A stretch of 36,040 bases of DNA from Thamnocephalis sphaerospora (GCA_003614735.1 KZ992521.1:1-36040), one strand, 5' to 3'; counted from the first letter of the stretch, positions 1-13,784 are shown. The notes: generated by a model from the letters alone, not told the origin. Numbers and translations: made by a program.

Positions 1-671
1 GTGCAGGTGCTTCGGCCCTACCAGCACCTCCTGTGCCGGGTGCCCAGCTACTGTTTACGGGACCAGACAAGCGCTTGTTTTCACGCTTGAAGCGCTTCTC
101 GCTTGGCTCCCTGGCGGTAGCACTGGTAGGCACGCCGGTGATGCTAAAGCTGTGGCATGACAATCGAGAGGCCTGGGAGGATAAGCAGGTGGGAGGCGGC
201 ACCTGGAGGCGTGGAGCGTGTCAAGGCCATGGACGAAGCATACGGTTTGCTGGTGCGCACACAGCGGCCCACCGGACAGAGTATACCGCTCTTGTTGCAC
301 TGGCCAGGTGCAGGCACACAGTGCTCGCCGCTAGCACAGTCTGGGCAGGTCATGGTTGGGCAGAGGTCGAGTGTGGACAGCGTCGGCTCGGGTGGCGGGC
401 AGGGCTCTGGCTGAGGCAGCGGCTCAATGCACATCTGCCTGGAGCATTCGTTGCAGGTGCGCAGCGTGTGGGCTGCCACCTGGCCATTAGGGCAGCTCAG
501 GTCGGTGGCCTCATCAGGGACGCAGGCACGCAGACAGTTGGGCAACAAGCGCAATGGCGTGGCGCCAGAAGGACCATACACCAGATCATCTTCGCCAATC
601 AGCGGAATGGCCTGGGCAGGCATGGCAGCCGCCACGAAAAAGAATACAAAGGCGACGATACGAGCGTGCAT
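1..671 (-). CDS. Opy2-like secreted cysteine-rich protein, 3' end cut by window edge
   Basis: Two exons fit: 671-244, an intron at 243-144 (GTATGC...TTTAG), then 143 to below 1. Without splicing the frame stops at 144-146. With splicing it stays open to the window edge, so the C-terminus is missing. The ATG at 671 begins a clear signal peptide (residues 1-21, hydrophobic core rich in F/V/A). Two cysteine clusters follow: C46-C81, ending C-x2-C-x4-C, and C104-C137, with spacing C-x4-C-x2-C-x5-C-x6-C-x6-C-x4-C, which resembles the extracellular module at the N-terminus of the fungal membrane anchor Opy2. A proline-rich linker joins them. After the splice the tail is basic and Ser/Gly/Ala-rich, and no membrane segment is seen before the edge. 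The role is probably extracellular or cell-surface; ligand unknown. Relatives are at 19996 and 21761. Confidence 0.65.
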
Positions 672-1421
672 GGTGGTGCGTGCGGAATAGTAGCGTCCAC
701 TGAGGTGCAAATAATGCGGATGGCACGTAATACCGGCGGATGTTGAAGCTGGTGACGGACCAACGTCGGAAAGACCGAGCGGACAATCAAGCGAATGGCG
801 GACCCTGGACAGTGGGTTCTTCTATACGGCTGCAGAGCACGTCTTGGGCAAAGAGCAGTGGTGCGGACAATACTGGTGCTGGATCAGCAAGTGGATGGTG
901 ATGGCTGTGGCGACGTGGTAACCGTGAGAATGTGATGAACTTGCGGCCAGTGCCAGAGTTTATGCAATAGAGAAGAAGCGGCGTAGGTGATGCTGTGCTC
1001 AGCTGGCAGTAAAAGTGACGATGAGAGAAGAAGAGATGATGTGTGTGTGTGTGTGAATTTGCATAATCATGACTGCCAGGAAACCGCTTATATGTACAGC
1101 ATATCACTCCAAAGTTGCTTTGCGCGGTGGCATGCCGGGATGCGACGGGGTATTCGACGGTTTGTACACCATGCAGCGGCCTAGTCAGCATAAAACGGCG
1201 CAGCGCAGCACCAACCTGGTGCTTATGCGACATGGTTAGAAAAACCACCACTAAATATTGACGACAGGCTGGCCTCACATGCTGGTGCCCAGATCTGTCC
1301 TAGCACCGTGTATCAGATGTGATGCGCGCATGGCTCGAGGCCCTGCCTGTGGATGGTATGACCATGGTGACGAGGCTATGAGGGATACGTGTATGGTTTA
1401 TTGGTGGCTCACCGTAGCCGT
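672..1421. other. Intergenic, shared 5'/3' region
   Basis: This stretch lies upstream of the minus-strand cysteine-rich gene and downstream of the first DM9 gene. It holds a short GT repeat at 1041-1055. A minus-strand open frame at 787-1278 has low-complexity, His/Ser/Pro-rich content, no start context and no recognisable domain, so I do not call it a gene. Confidence 0.5.
1041..1055. repeat. (GT)7 microsatellite
   Basis: Seven and a half GT units in the intergenic region upstream of the cysteine-rich gene. Similar GT/CA tracts occur inside introns elsewhere in the window. Confidence 0.9.
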
Positions 1422-2094
1422 CTACAGATGGACAAGCACCCAGTAACTCTCGGCTGTCAGCTCCTTGGAATCATAGGCAAACGAGACGCCGTTGTACAGA
1501 TGCGGGCCCGCTTTGCCAACATGCAGGCCACCTGCGTGCTGTACCTTGGCAACAAAGAGCTGATAATCTCGACGGTGAGCCATGTTTACCGATCCATACG
1601 CGGTCAAACCGGGGCCTACCTTTTGGCCGTCCTCTTCCCAGCCGCCCTCCACGGGCACCCAGCCATCTGGCATGGCTTGGCCGTGACAAACTACCCAACG
1701 GAGCTGCGATGCGTCACCCGTCAGCACCTCGTAGCGCTTCAGCTTGATTTCCTTGGCTGAGCCGATGCAAGTCCCGTCAGCGTACTGCACCGTGGCCGAA
1801 CGCAATAGCAGCCACTTACTTCCGTAGCTGATCAGCAGGCCGCCATGTTGCGGCGACACCTTGCCAACATGCATGCCGCCCTTGTGCTCGCCACGTCCGA
1901 CATAGAGAGGCACACCGTCGGCCTCAGCACCGCCCTGAACTGGGGATAGGTAGCAGCCATGATTAGAACAGTGTCACGGTGAACGTTTTAGCGAGAAGCC
2001 TACCTGCGCGGTGCGGCACGGCGCTGTGTATGCAAATGGAGCCAGTAGCACGGCAAGGAGGTGAGCGCAACGTTTGAGGGGATGCTCTGTCCAT
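1422..2094 (-). CDS. DM9 repeat (DUF3421) protein, copy 1
   Basis: Two exons: 2094-2004 and 1939-1422, with a 64-nt intron (GTAGGC...CCCCAG, CTAAT branch site). The product is 202 residues. The body is two DM9 repeats: the first contains EADGVPLYVGR and the HVGKVSPQHGG stretch and ends in YEVLTG; the second begins at WVPVEGGWEEDG, continues through LFVAKVQHAGGLHVGK and ends YWVLVHL. DM9 proteins are small lectin-like proteins, some shown to bind mannose; cellular role in fungi is unknown to me. The intron interrupts the Ala-Val pair before the first repeat in phase 1, exactly as in the paralogue at 3763-4462, which supports the model. The first exon (ATG at 2094) is in frame but not DM9-like over its first 25 residues, so the start is less certain than the rest. 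No signal peptide or membrane segment is seen in this frame, suggesting a cytosolic protein. Confidence 0.75.
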
Positions 2095-3467
2095 TCACCT
2101 ACCCGTTCTCGCATGGAACCCATTCAAACTGCGACATTGTCAAAGTAGTCTACCTCGTTGGGGCTAAAGGCGTGCGGTAGTGTGCGTAGAATAGCAGAAA
2201 GGTCGGTGAGATGAGAAGTGCGGAACGAATTGCCGATGACAGAAACAGACAAGAGGTGCGTGTTGGCGGATGTCAGATGGCACAGACACGCATATATGGC
2301 CACATGCACCATCACGCGTGGCAGACTCGTCAACCCATGAGATGATACGTGTGCGTTACGGCTATTCTTAGCGCTAGGCCACGCCTGAGCATACAGCGGG
2401 ATAATGATGCAGCCCGCGGTGGTCTACGCGTTGAGAAGCACCTGTCCGCGTCAAAACCAATACGGACAAGGAGTGGATCTATGCCGCGTCACTTGGTTGG
2501 TTAGACTGGCAGGCGGGCTGACGTCATGTGCGTCACGGTGAAGAGAGCGGCGTTTACGCAACGTCCAGCCGTGCCAGCAACCCGTTTGATCGGCACTCGC
2601 GGCTCCGGTGGAATAGCAGTGGTGCGCTCGCACACACGCTCGCTTGCCGCTGGTGTTTGCACCATGGGCACAATGCGTAGTGGCGGCACGCCGGTGCTAA
2701 TACCACGCACGACCAAATGCGGCTAGCTCGCCGAGCCACTGCATGGTGTACCCGTATCAGTCGTCAACGTTGTCATTGCAAATGGCGGGCGATCCAGTCG
2801 GCGCGGAGCAGCTCTACTGCTGCACGGTAGGCAGACTGTAATGCGCGCATGAGGTCAGCTAAATATGGCATCTTTGAGCAGGACAAGATAGGTCTTGCGC
2901 GACTTTGTTACGCAAGTATAAACATATGCTGCTCAAACATTAGGACTTTGAGGATGAGGCGCACGGCATGGGCAATTCCGGCAAGGTCGACAAACGATAA
3001 GCACAGAACGTTGCGTCAAGCGCGCCTTGATGGCTGCGCATGTCAACGGAACCGGCATACCATTGGACGCGTCAGCACGAATACACCGGCTTGGTCTACG
3101 AGTAGCTTGTTCTATTTTCGGGTCACGTCTGATGGTGCCATTTTGTTGCCGACACTCTGCATCGCACAGTACAATGCTGTCAGTGCCACTGACACTGTAC
3201 CTGTTTATTCGGCCTTTTTGGCAAGCATCGCACCGACATTTACTAGAGGAAAGGCGCGCTTTTTGGCTACTAAAATATCCCACCAGCGTGTTTTACATGC
3301 CGTGTAATCTTCAAAGCATCTTAGCCATCAAGTCTGAACCAACAGATTGCAGATATGTATGTTGCAAACTCGATAGCGTGCTGTAGTAGTAAAAAAAGCG
3401 CGCTCTGCTTCCAGCCGTAAATATAATGAATAGATTGTATATGCACTGACTAGAAGCTTTGCTAATT
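2095..3467. other. Long intergenic region, no supported gene
   Basis: About 1.4 kb between the first DM9 gene and the tRNA-Pro. Open frames exist (for example 2849-3307 on plus, 2933-3283 on minus, 2501-2716 on minus), but none shows a recognised domain, a signal peptide or a splice-supported extension. It presumably contains the promoter of the minus-strand DM9 gene at its left end. Confidence 0.5.
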
Positions 3468-3539
3468 GGCCTGATGGTCTAGTGGTATGATTTTCCCTTA
3501 GGGTGGGAGAGGTCCCGGGTTCAATCCCCGGTCAGGCCC
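3468..3539 (+). tRNA. tRNA-Pro (anticodon AGG)
   Basis: A 72-nt cloverleaf without intron. The acceptor stem GGCCTGA pairs with TCAGGCC, with C as discriminator. The anticodon stem TTCCC/GGGAG encloses the loop TTAGGGT, giving AGG, which reads proline CCU codons (and CCC after A34 to inosine editing). The T-arm is CCGGGTTCAATCCCCGG. The internal Pol III promoters are visible: A box at 3475-3485 and B box at 3518-3528. CCA is not encoded, as expected for a nuclear eukaryotic tRNA. Confidence 0.95.
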
Positions 3540-3541
3540 CG

Positions 3542-3547
3542 TTTTTT
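3542..3547 (+). terminator. Pol III terminator of tRNA-Pro
   Basis: A run of six T residues starting three bases after the tRNA 3' end. Confidence 0.85.
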
Positions 3548-3762
3548 ACATCGATACGTAGTGCTTTTGGCTCAGAGTGCACGTGATCACAGTGGTTTGC
3601 GTCGGGCTGGGACCTGATTCTCCTTCTCTTTTTCATATCCAAAGGCTGCGTAGTTATGAGCATAAAAGTAGGACAGGGCTAAATGGTTTAGGGTGAGGAA
3701 AGACAGCTCCCAGATCAACGGGCTGAAAGCGTGATGGCGCTGTATTTAGTCGTCATCTGCAG

Positions 3763-4462
3763 CTATAGAAGCGCCAACACGGCGAAGCAAGTGTCGGTTC
3801 TTTCCTCTCCGTTTGCGCTAAAGAGAATTCCGTTGCGTCCGTTCTGTAAAATACTGCCAACATACTGTGCTCCAAGATACCAGGTGCGCCCTACGTGCAC
3901 CTACATTGTATGTGGCGGTGAGCGTCAGTCTCGGGATCATCTTGCTTGGGCACGCACCTTGTGACCATTGCTGTCTATGCCGGCATCCACAAGATTCCAG
4001 AGGGTAGGAAGACCGGTGCGCATACCGTGATTGTTTGCCCACGGCACCATCTGCTCGCTGGCTCTCCGATAATCCTCGCCACTCATTCTGCTGGTGCAGT
4101 CTACCCAACGCAGTAGATCGGGTCGCGCTGTGCAGAGCACCTCGTACTGATCAAAATGCTCTTCGTGGCCAGCGCAAGCAATCATCATGCCATTGAGATG
4201 CTTGCCTACGCTGCCTACATGTACAGAAGCGCGGTAAAAGACACTGGCTGCCGGCGTCAGATGCTAAACAGTGCTTTGCAGCGTTTCCCGCTAGATGGAA
4301 CCTACCGGCCAATGTAGAGCGGCTTGCCGTCTGCTTCACATCCGACTGGTACTGTGTATGCCGTCGGCCCGCTCACATGCATTAGCGCCCTTTTCAAGTG
4401 TACTTGGGCCATGGCGGCCTACCTGCTTCAAAGGGAATAACGCTGTCGCTCGGGTGAGCCAT
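3763..4462 (-). CDS. DM9 repeat (DUF3421) protein, copy 2
   Basis: Four exons: 4462-4423, 4345-4306, 4243-3958 and 3900-3763, summing to 504 nt (167 residues). Introns are 77, 62 and 57 nt. Exon 1 plus 2 give VIPFEAV then EADGKPLYIGR, the canonical opening of a DM9 repeat. The repeat continues ASVHVGSVGKHLNG and ends YEVLC. The second repeat runs from about GIDSNGHK through VHVGR and YVGSILQNGRNG to FAVLALL just before the stop. Each splice restores the DM9 pattern, so the model is well supported although no single exon looks like the whole family. The phase-1 intron at the Ala-Val pair matches copy 1; the other two introns are absent there. No signal peptide is seen. The two repeats are diverged from copy 1, so the duplication is old. 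Confidence 0.8.
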
Positions 4463-4979
4463 GGTGTCAGCCACTCCGTCACTGGCTGTCTGACGACACT
4501 CACCCTCCCTCGGCTGGCACCCAGCGAAGGTGTGACGCCCCGTCCGACTCTGCTTCTGCACTCGGTGCTGTGTCAGCCGTGACGTTCATGTCCTGCCACG
4601 CTTGCTGTCTGACGGTGTGGCTAGTGCGCGATAGTGGCGGTGACGACGATGGGCCGGTGAAGAAAGAGAACTTGTCACTAGACGCCAGGTGACTGCCAGG
4701 GGCAGTGGGTGTGCTGATTGGCGGCAATCAGATGACGTGTACCTTTGGCGTGTCGCAGACGGGAGTGGAAGGATGCCGAACAATACACAGTCATCGTCAG
4801 CCATAACGCGCGCTGCATACTAACTACTTCCCAAGCCTGCCACTCCTCTTCATTCCAAGCTTCTTTATCCCATCCCTCATCACACGCTCATTGCACGCCC
4901 TGTGCACCTTCATCTCTACTCCCTGCTGTGTACATCCTCACCTGCCTGCCTTTGAAAGCCAGCCCGGTCCATCGCCAAG
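4463..4979. other. Divergent promoter region, DM9 copy 2 / CDC48
   Basis: 517 nt between two divergently transcribed genes. The right half (about 4830-4975) is a pyrimidine-rich, CATC/CACC-rich leader typical of a fungal 5' UTR upstream of the CDC48 ATG. No TATA box stands out. Minus-strand frames here have no supporting features. Confidence 0.5.
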
Positions 4980-7839
<2,860 letters not shown>

Positions 7840-8282
7840 GGCCCGTGGCCAGCGCAGCCGACGTTTAGTAATAACAATGATGGCTTTGCGGGAGCAGCAC
7901 CGGTTGGCCACGCAACCTGCTGGCGAGCACGTTTTTACAGGGGGCGTGGTGAAAAGGCACGAGCTAATGGCGCAGGATACAGCCCTAAAGTGGTGGGCAT
8001 AGTGCGGCGGCAGCGTATGTGCTCCCAAATCTGCATGGATCCAACCAACGTGCTTGCCTCAACCGTCGACTCGTGTCAGAGTCTGCCAGTCACAGGGCAG
8101 AGGGCAGGCCATCCACATATACGTTGGCCACTGCGGTCTCGACTTTTGCATCGTGTTTGCCTTTCTTCCTTTCCCGTCTCCTTCGCCTACCTATATACCA
8201 CGCTGTGAACTGCTACTTGAGCGAGCAAAGCGTGCTGTAAAGCTGTCTCGTCTTTTCCTGCAGCACTGCGCTTGCGTCCAGC
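7840..8282. other. Intergenic, CDC48 3' region and MFS promoter
   Basis: 443 nt between tandem genes. The last 120 nt hold a pyrimidine-rich tract (8155-8190), a TATA-like element and the leader of the transporter gene. Nothing else is recognised. Confidence 0.5.
8192..8197 (+). promoter_or_regulatory. TATA box of MFS transporter gene
   Basis: TATATA about 86 nt before the ATG at 8283, directly after a C/T-rich stretch. Position and sequence fit a core promoter; this is inference from sequence only. Confidence 0.45.
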
Positions 8283-10512
8283 ATGAGCAACACTACATCC
8301 GAACAGCATGTCCGATCGCGGAGCGTGGGTTCTCTTGAATCGCAGCAGGGCGATAATCTGCCGCTGCGATTTGCACACGTTGTTCTCGTGTTTACTGCGT
8401 AAGTGCTGCTGCACCGGCAGTCGCGCTATGCTGGCTCACGCCCACAGCCGGCCGCAGTCTATGCCTCCTCACGTTCCTAAGCACTCTGGAGACCACTATT
8501 GTTTCTACGGCTGCACCGGCCATCGCTTCATCTCTTGGCGGCCTCGACCGCCTTTCCTGGATGGCCAACGCCTACATGCTTAGTAGCACCATAGGGCTAC
8601 CTGTGATTGGTCGGCTGTCCGATACATTTGGCCGCCTTCCTGTGGTCTTGGCAGCCGGTATCGTCTTTATGGGCGGCAATGCACTTTGCGGTGCTGCCCA
8701 GAGTATGACGATGCTTATCATTGCACGCGCTGTCGCCGGCATTGGCGGTGGCTGTTTTGGGGCGCTCAACTTTATCATTACATGCGGTAGGAAGCAGAGG
8801 GCGAGGCATGACGCGGCGCAAACCATCGGCTGACGGACTCCAACGGCAGATATCTCCTCGCTAAGGTTGCGCAGCATATTCCAGGGCCTGGCGGCAGCAG
8901 TGTTTGCCATATCCTCGATTGTTGGACCGCTTCTTGGCGGTGTCTTTGCCGACGACCTTGGATGGCGCTGGTCGTTCTATTTCAACCTGCCATTTGGCAT
9001 TGTTGCCCTACTCATCCTTTGCATCTGGCTACGCCTTCCACCGCCGACGGGCTCGACACGCGAAAAACTCAAGCAGATCGACTACATGGGCAGCTTTTTG
9101 ATAACCAGCGCCACCGTGTGTCTTTTGCTTGCGACTAGCTGGGGTGGCGATGCCTACGCCTGGTCGTCGCCAGTTGTCATCATTCTTTTTGTTGCAAGCG
9201 CGGTGCTTACAGCCGCATTTTGGTATGTGGAGTTCCGCATTGCCGTGGATCCAATCATGCCTCGTCGACTGTTTCGCCGGTGCAATGTCGGCATCTCATT
9301 TTTGCATCACTTGCTCTTTGGCATCCCCTATATTGTCACCATCTTTTACATGCCCGTCTGGTTTCAGGTTGTCCGTGGCGACTCGGCTACTCGGTCCGGC
9401 ATGAAAATGCTGCCGCTGATACTAAGCAGTTCCCTGGTCAGCGTGGCGGTCAGCGGCATCATTAGCCTTACTGGGCACATCGTGCCTTTGATCGCACTGG
9501 GTAGCATGGGGCTGACGGTTAGCATGAGTTTGCTTGGCACACTCAGCGCGACAAGCTCAGAGACCACAGAAATTCTCTACATGGTTCTATCTGGTGTTAG
9601 TGCTGGCATAGTTATCCAACCAATGTTGTTCTCAGCCCAGCTCGCTACTCACAAGAAAGGTACGCGCCAATCTTGCGTCGTGCTGCGTGTCTTGCTGACC
9701 CGCTTCCATCTCCTTTACATATAGATATTGGGGTGACGACAACGTTACTTGTGTTTTTCCGCTACATCGGAAGCATCATTGGCATCTCCATCTGCAGCGC
9801 AGTCTTCAACAATGTCATTGTGGATCGGATACACAAAAATCTACCCGACATTTCCGAGGACCAGCTTGAATCCATACGCTCTGATATAAGCACCATTTCC
9901 AGCCAGCCGGACGATGTGCGCATTGGCATCATCAACAGCTTTGTCGACGCGCTGAACACGACCTTGTTTATATGCGCACTATTTCCAGCTATCATGGTTA
10001 TTCTCTGCCTAGCCATGGACCGAGAGCGCATCAAATTTACAAAGAAATCCAAGGGTAAAAAGGCTGAAGCAGCATCTGAGACCAAAATGGATACCGAGGA
10101 CGAACGGTCAGCTAGCACTATGGCGTCTGGCATGCAGGAGATATGCCGGGATAATCAAACCAGGCTGTCGGACGAAGTATGCGTTCTTGGAATGGCGGCC
10201 GCCTGCACTGAAGTCGACACGAATGACGAAAGTAGCGACGAAAGTGAATGCGGCGGGTCTGAAGAGGTGTATGTAGACAGTTTGCTTGCAAGCGGAGTCG
10301 TCATGCATTTTATGCACATGGCAGGTAGCACTGCATCGATCGCTAGGATAGAAAACCCATCAGACATGCCTGCGCAGAACAGAAGATACAGTGCAGATGA
10401 CTGCGCTGCCGCAGCAAGAGCAAGCAGGACGTGCGATACGAATGTATTGCAGCAAGTGACGGAAAGCAGCGACTATCCTCGACTTGCCTTATCCCGGCTA
10501 AACACGCACTAG
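8283..10512 (+). CDS. MFS multidrug/basic amino-acid transporter, DHA2 (14-TM) type
   Basis: Four exons: 8283-8398, 8458-8786, 8850-9659 and 9725-10512, 2043 nt, 680 residues. The acceptor at 8457 rather than 8447 is chosen because only it keeps the frame into FTALCLLTFLSTLETTIV, the first helix of the family. MFS motif A appears as GRLSDTFGR at 90-98, and motif C as GPLLGG at 174-179. Hydrophobic segments continue to about residue 510, as expected for 14 helices, with a paired cytosolic loop after KGTRQ-type residues removed as intron. DHA2 proton antiporters export drugs, azoles or move basic amino acids across the plasma or vacuolar membrane; the substrate cannot be read here. The last about 160 residues are a hydrophilic, Ser/Asp/Glu-rich cytosolic tail, longer than usual. 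Confidence 0.9.
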
Positions 10513-10684
10513 ACTTGCACTGCTTTGTAATACCACATATATCGGCCAAGCACAAACTAAACATAATTGCGGCAACAATATAGATATATCTTATACCAAT
10601 GCCCGCTTGGTGTGTGTGGTTTTCAAGTGTAATGCGATATAGAAGGATACATATAGCAGAAGGAACGGTATATATTGTTAAATC

Positions 10685-13533
10685 TTATTGAGGTGTAGAT
10701 GGCACAGCCGGTATGGATACGGGAGGCGGTAAGATGCTTTGAAAGGGCGTGGCTGCAGAAGCGGAGGACGTCAGTCGAGCTCGACGCACAACAATCACCG
10801 GCGAATGCCAGCTCTGGTAGCCATCGACTGTTTGATCCGCAAATGCGTGTCGAGCCCGCACACGGATAGTATAACGCCCGTCCGATACTTGCAGCGCCTC
10901 TTTTGCTTCTCCGTTCAGCGTAGCGCTATCGTTTAGATGGCGCACAAATGCACCGTCCCAGATTACTGGTATATAGCCGATATCAACTATCCCGCTATTG
11001 CGGCCAAGATCTGATTGATAGCCATTGCGTAGGAAACCCATATACTCTCCTGAATCGGCACTAAATAGCTCGAATAAAAGCTCATGTGTTGGATAGACAA
11101 GACGCACACGCACTTCCGGGCAGTCGCACTGGTGTGGCTCCGACAGTGTGTTAGCATTCAATGTAAACACATTGTGCGATAGCTGCGTAGCATTGGTGAG
11201 CCTGCTTCCGGTGTTGTAGTTGACTACCTGTGGAAACTCATCTCCAATGGCCAGAATCGGCACCGCTGAAAACGCTTTTTGTACGCCGGTGTATGGAATG
11301 CTGGCAGTGCACTCTTCCGGTGCGTTACTCTGCTTTTCGTTAGACAAAGTGGGCAGAACACATATGTAACCGGAAAAGAGCCAGTATAATGCAGGGTCAG
11401 AGGGCATGAGCCGAAACTCGGCGGCGACGGTACTTTGGCCATCGGCCGGCACGGTGACGATGGGCGAATGAAAGGTAAGATTAGCATGCTGCGTTTTCCC
11501 CATAGGGCGGCTAAGGGTACTGCAGTCAGCCGGCATATCGCTAATTGCAGCAGCCGGCATAGGCTTCATCGTGTATGCTACCGGTAGAGGAAACGGGTTG
11601 CGTATGGTAAGCATCGCCGTTCAAAGACTGCTGCCAGTTATCGGAAGGTTATGCCACTGGAGGGAAAGCGGCTGTATCTCGGCTGATTTGACAAGTGCAG
11701 TCTTAGCGCTCACTAACCCGGCGCCCTGCTTTGCTGCCGAGGTCAACATTTTGTCGGATGGCTTGGAAAGATATGGCCTAGCACTGTTCATAAGTTTCCG
11801 CCGAACCGCGTCTGCCTGCTGTGTGCCGTCCATCTGAAGATACAGAGCGGCAACTCCCGCAATGTAAGGTGCCGCCCGACTTGTGCCGCTCAGCGTGGCA
11901 TAGCCACCACGAGATAGCGGAAAGGTGCTTAGAATAAAGCCGCCCAGCCCGCAGACGTCCGGTTTTAGATTGAAGTCGGGGCTGAGACCCCAGGGTGAGA
12001 TGTACGACGGCAGCGCATTGTGTCCCTTGAAAATCATCTGTGTATGACTATAATTCGCCCACGCACCGGACTTCGACAGCAGTTGTGCGCGAAATGCTTG
12101 GTTGATCGCACGTCCTGCACTTTGGCGAATTCCAATTAGTGGAATACCGACACTTGGGCGATGGACGCCAACGTCAGCCAGACCGACCACATTATTGTAC
12201 ACAATCACGGCGGCAGCGCCAGCGTTGCGCGCATTGTCTGCCTTATCATCCGTGGTGCAAATACCGCCACGCTTCACCATTACCACACGGCCATCGAGTC
12301 TTGTCTGGATAGGCTGACATGCATCCGTGTTGTCTGGCTCAAGCAGCGCCATGGACACTATAGGGTACTGACCAAGGTGGACAGATCCGTCAGTGTCGGT
12401 ATCGACGCCAGCAGGCGGGCTGAAGAAGTAATCAATATGCTCTTTGACGCCGCTGATGGTGAAATAGAATGCTCTGTACTGACTCGCATCAAAGGAGCAT
12501 GCTGCAATTACGCCAGGCGCGGAGGCAGACGACCCTATTCTCCATAGACCGGCTACGCCTTGGTTGCCTGCTGCAGCCACAATCACCACACCGCGCTCCA
12601 CGTAATACTGAGCTGTGTGCGATAGCGGATAATCTGGCCATACATCGGGGAAGCCAATGCTAATGTTGATCACTTGCGCTCTCTCTTTTTGAACGACATC
12701 ATTAGCGCAGCGGCCACAACATCACTGTCAACTAACGCGCCACATGCAAACACACGGTAAGCACCAAACGTGGCTCCAGGCGCAATAATCTGCACTCTTG
12801 TGTCGTTTGCAGCCAGAATACCCATGACGTGCGTGCCATGACCGTCGCAGTCATCGTACGGATCTGCATCGTTGTCGACGAGATCATAGCCAAACGAGAT
12901 ACGGCAGCCGGGGCCAAGCCACCCTTCCAGGCCTGGGTGCTTATAGTCGACACCCGAGTCGACTACGGCTACGCGCACCCCCTGACCGGTAAGGCCGTAC
13001 GTCTCATGTATCGCTTCTGTGCCGGTGACACCGTGAACGGGTGAACCAAGCGGAACTCCTTGTGACATGATGCTCTCAGAGACGGCAGCCCTGCGAGCTT
13101 CTGATAAAATTGGCCAAGCTTTTCTCACCGACTCGTGGTTCAGCACTGCGTCCAAGTACTTGCGATCGACATTGATGGAGCGCATTCGGCTTTTCAGAAA
13201 ATGATAGCGCACCGTGTAGCTCACATTTTGGCGCTCCATTTCCCTCTCAAATACCGCAGCAGCCTCAAGCTGCTCGCTGAATTCGATAAAGTATGCGTTG
13301 GGCGCAGCGCCGTATGCGTCGCCCTCTGCGACATCGGCACGCCAATGCGAATTCCGCTGTGTATAATAGCACTTGGGTGCCATCTGGAGCTTCGGGTGCC
13401 AACTCAATACGTGCCCTCTGCTGAAAACCAAGCACGCTAAAACCGTAAGCAGAAGCCGGTATTGCTGTCGGGCACGTAAAAACGATCGACATGCACCATC
13501 GCATCGAACGCGTGGGCGTATGCTGAATGGCAT
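10685..13533 (-). pseudogene. Secreted subtilisin-like serine protease (S8) with PA domain; two reading-frame lesions
   Basis: The N-terminal part (13533 down to the lesion) has a signal-anchor/signal peptide around residues 25-43, an inhibitor-I9-like propeptide (about 79-140), catalytic Asp192 in AVVDSGVDY and His232 in DGHGTHVMG. The frame then fails near 12701-12704: translation continues as KKRERK and stops, while the expected NDVVQKERAQVINISIG lies one frame over, as if one base were missing. The second part holds oxyanion Asn (AAAGNQG), a PA domain (VVMVKRGG...AAAVIVYNN) and the catalytic Ser (codon 11879-11881) in LSGTSRAAPYIAG. An in-frame TGA at 11621-11623 separates it from the C-terminal beta-sandwich (LTIRNPFPLPVAY to the end), typical of fungal S8A proteases. 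No GT-AG intron can remove either lesion. Either a young pseudogene or assembly errors; all catalytic residues remain. Confidence 0.7.
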
Positions 13534-13784
13534 GGCGCTGGTGCTTCTGGCAGCTTTTGCGCTCTATGGCGAGTGGCGACGACCAAAAGAATAGGTGCTG
13601 AAGCAAGGATCCAGTGTTAACTGAAGCAGCGCCTGTTTGCCAAATCGGAGGCTGCTGCTTGTATGTAGTCGCCAACATTGTGTCATGTCTGTGACAATCA
13701 AGGCTATTAGCGCTCGTTAAACAATGCATCAGTGATCCCTGTTCCCCATTGTCTGCTTTGTTATCATTTCATCCGTTCATCGCC

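Noticed and set aside
787-1278. Minus-strand open frame of 163 codons
   Set aside because: His/Ser/Leu-rich low-complexity translation containing a GT-repeat product, no ATG-supported start, no domain and no splice partner.
2849-3307. Plus-strand open frame of about 150 codons overlapping a minus-strand frame at 2933-3283
   Set aside because: Neither strand gives a recognised domain or signal; the region is AT-richer than the genes and the two frames shadow each other.
8448-8457. Earlier acceptor CCCACAG at 8447 for MFS intron 1
   Set aside because: It is 10 nt upstream and puts the rest of the gene out of frame; the acceptor CCGCAG at 8457 restores the conserved first helix.
12690-12710. 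Programmed ribosomal frameshift in the subtilase
   Set aside because: The local sequence CTAATGATG lacks a convincing slippery heptamer plus pseudoknot, and a second lesion (in-frame TGA) exists downstream, so gene decay or sequence error is simpler.
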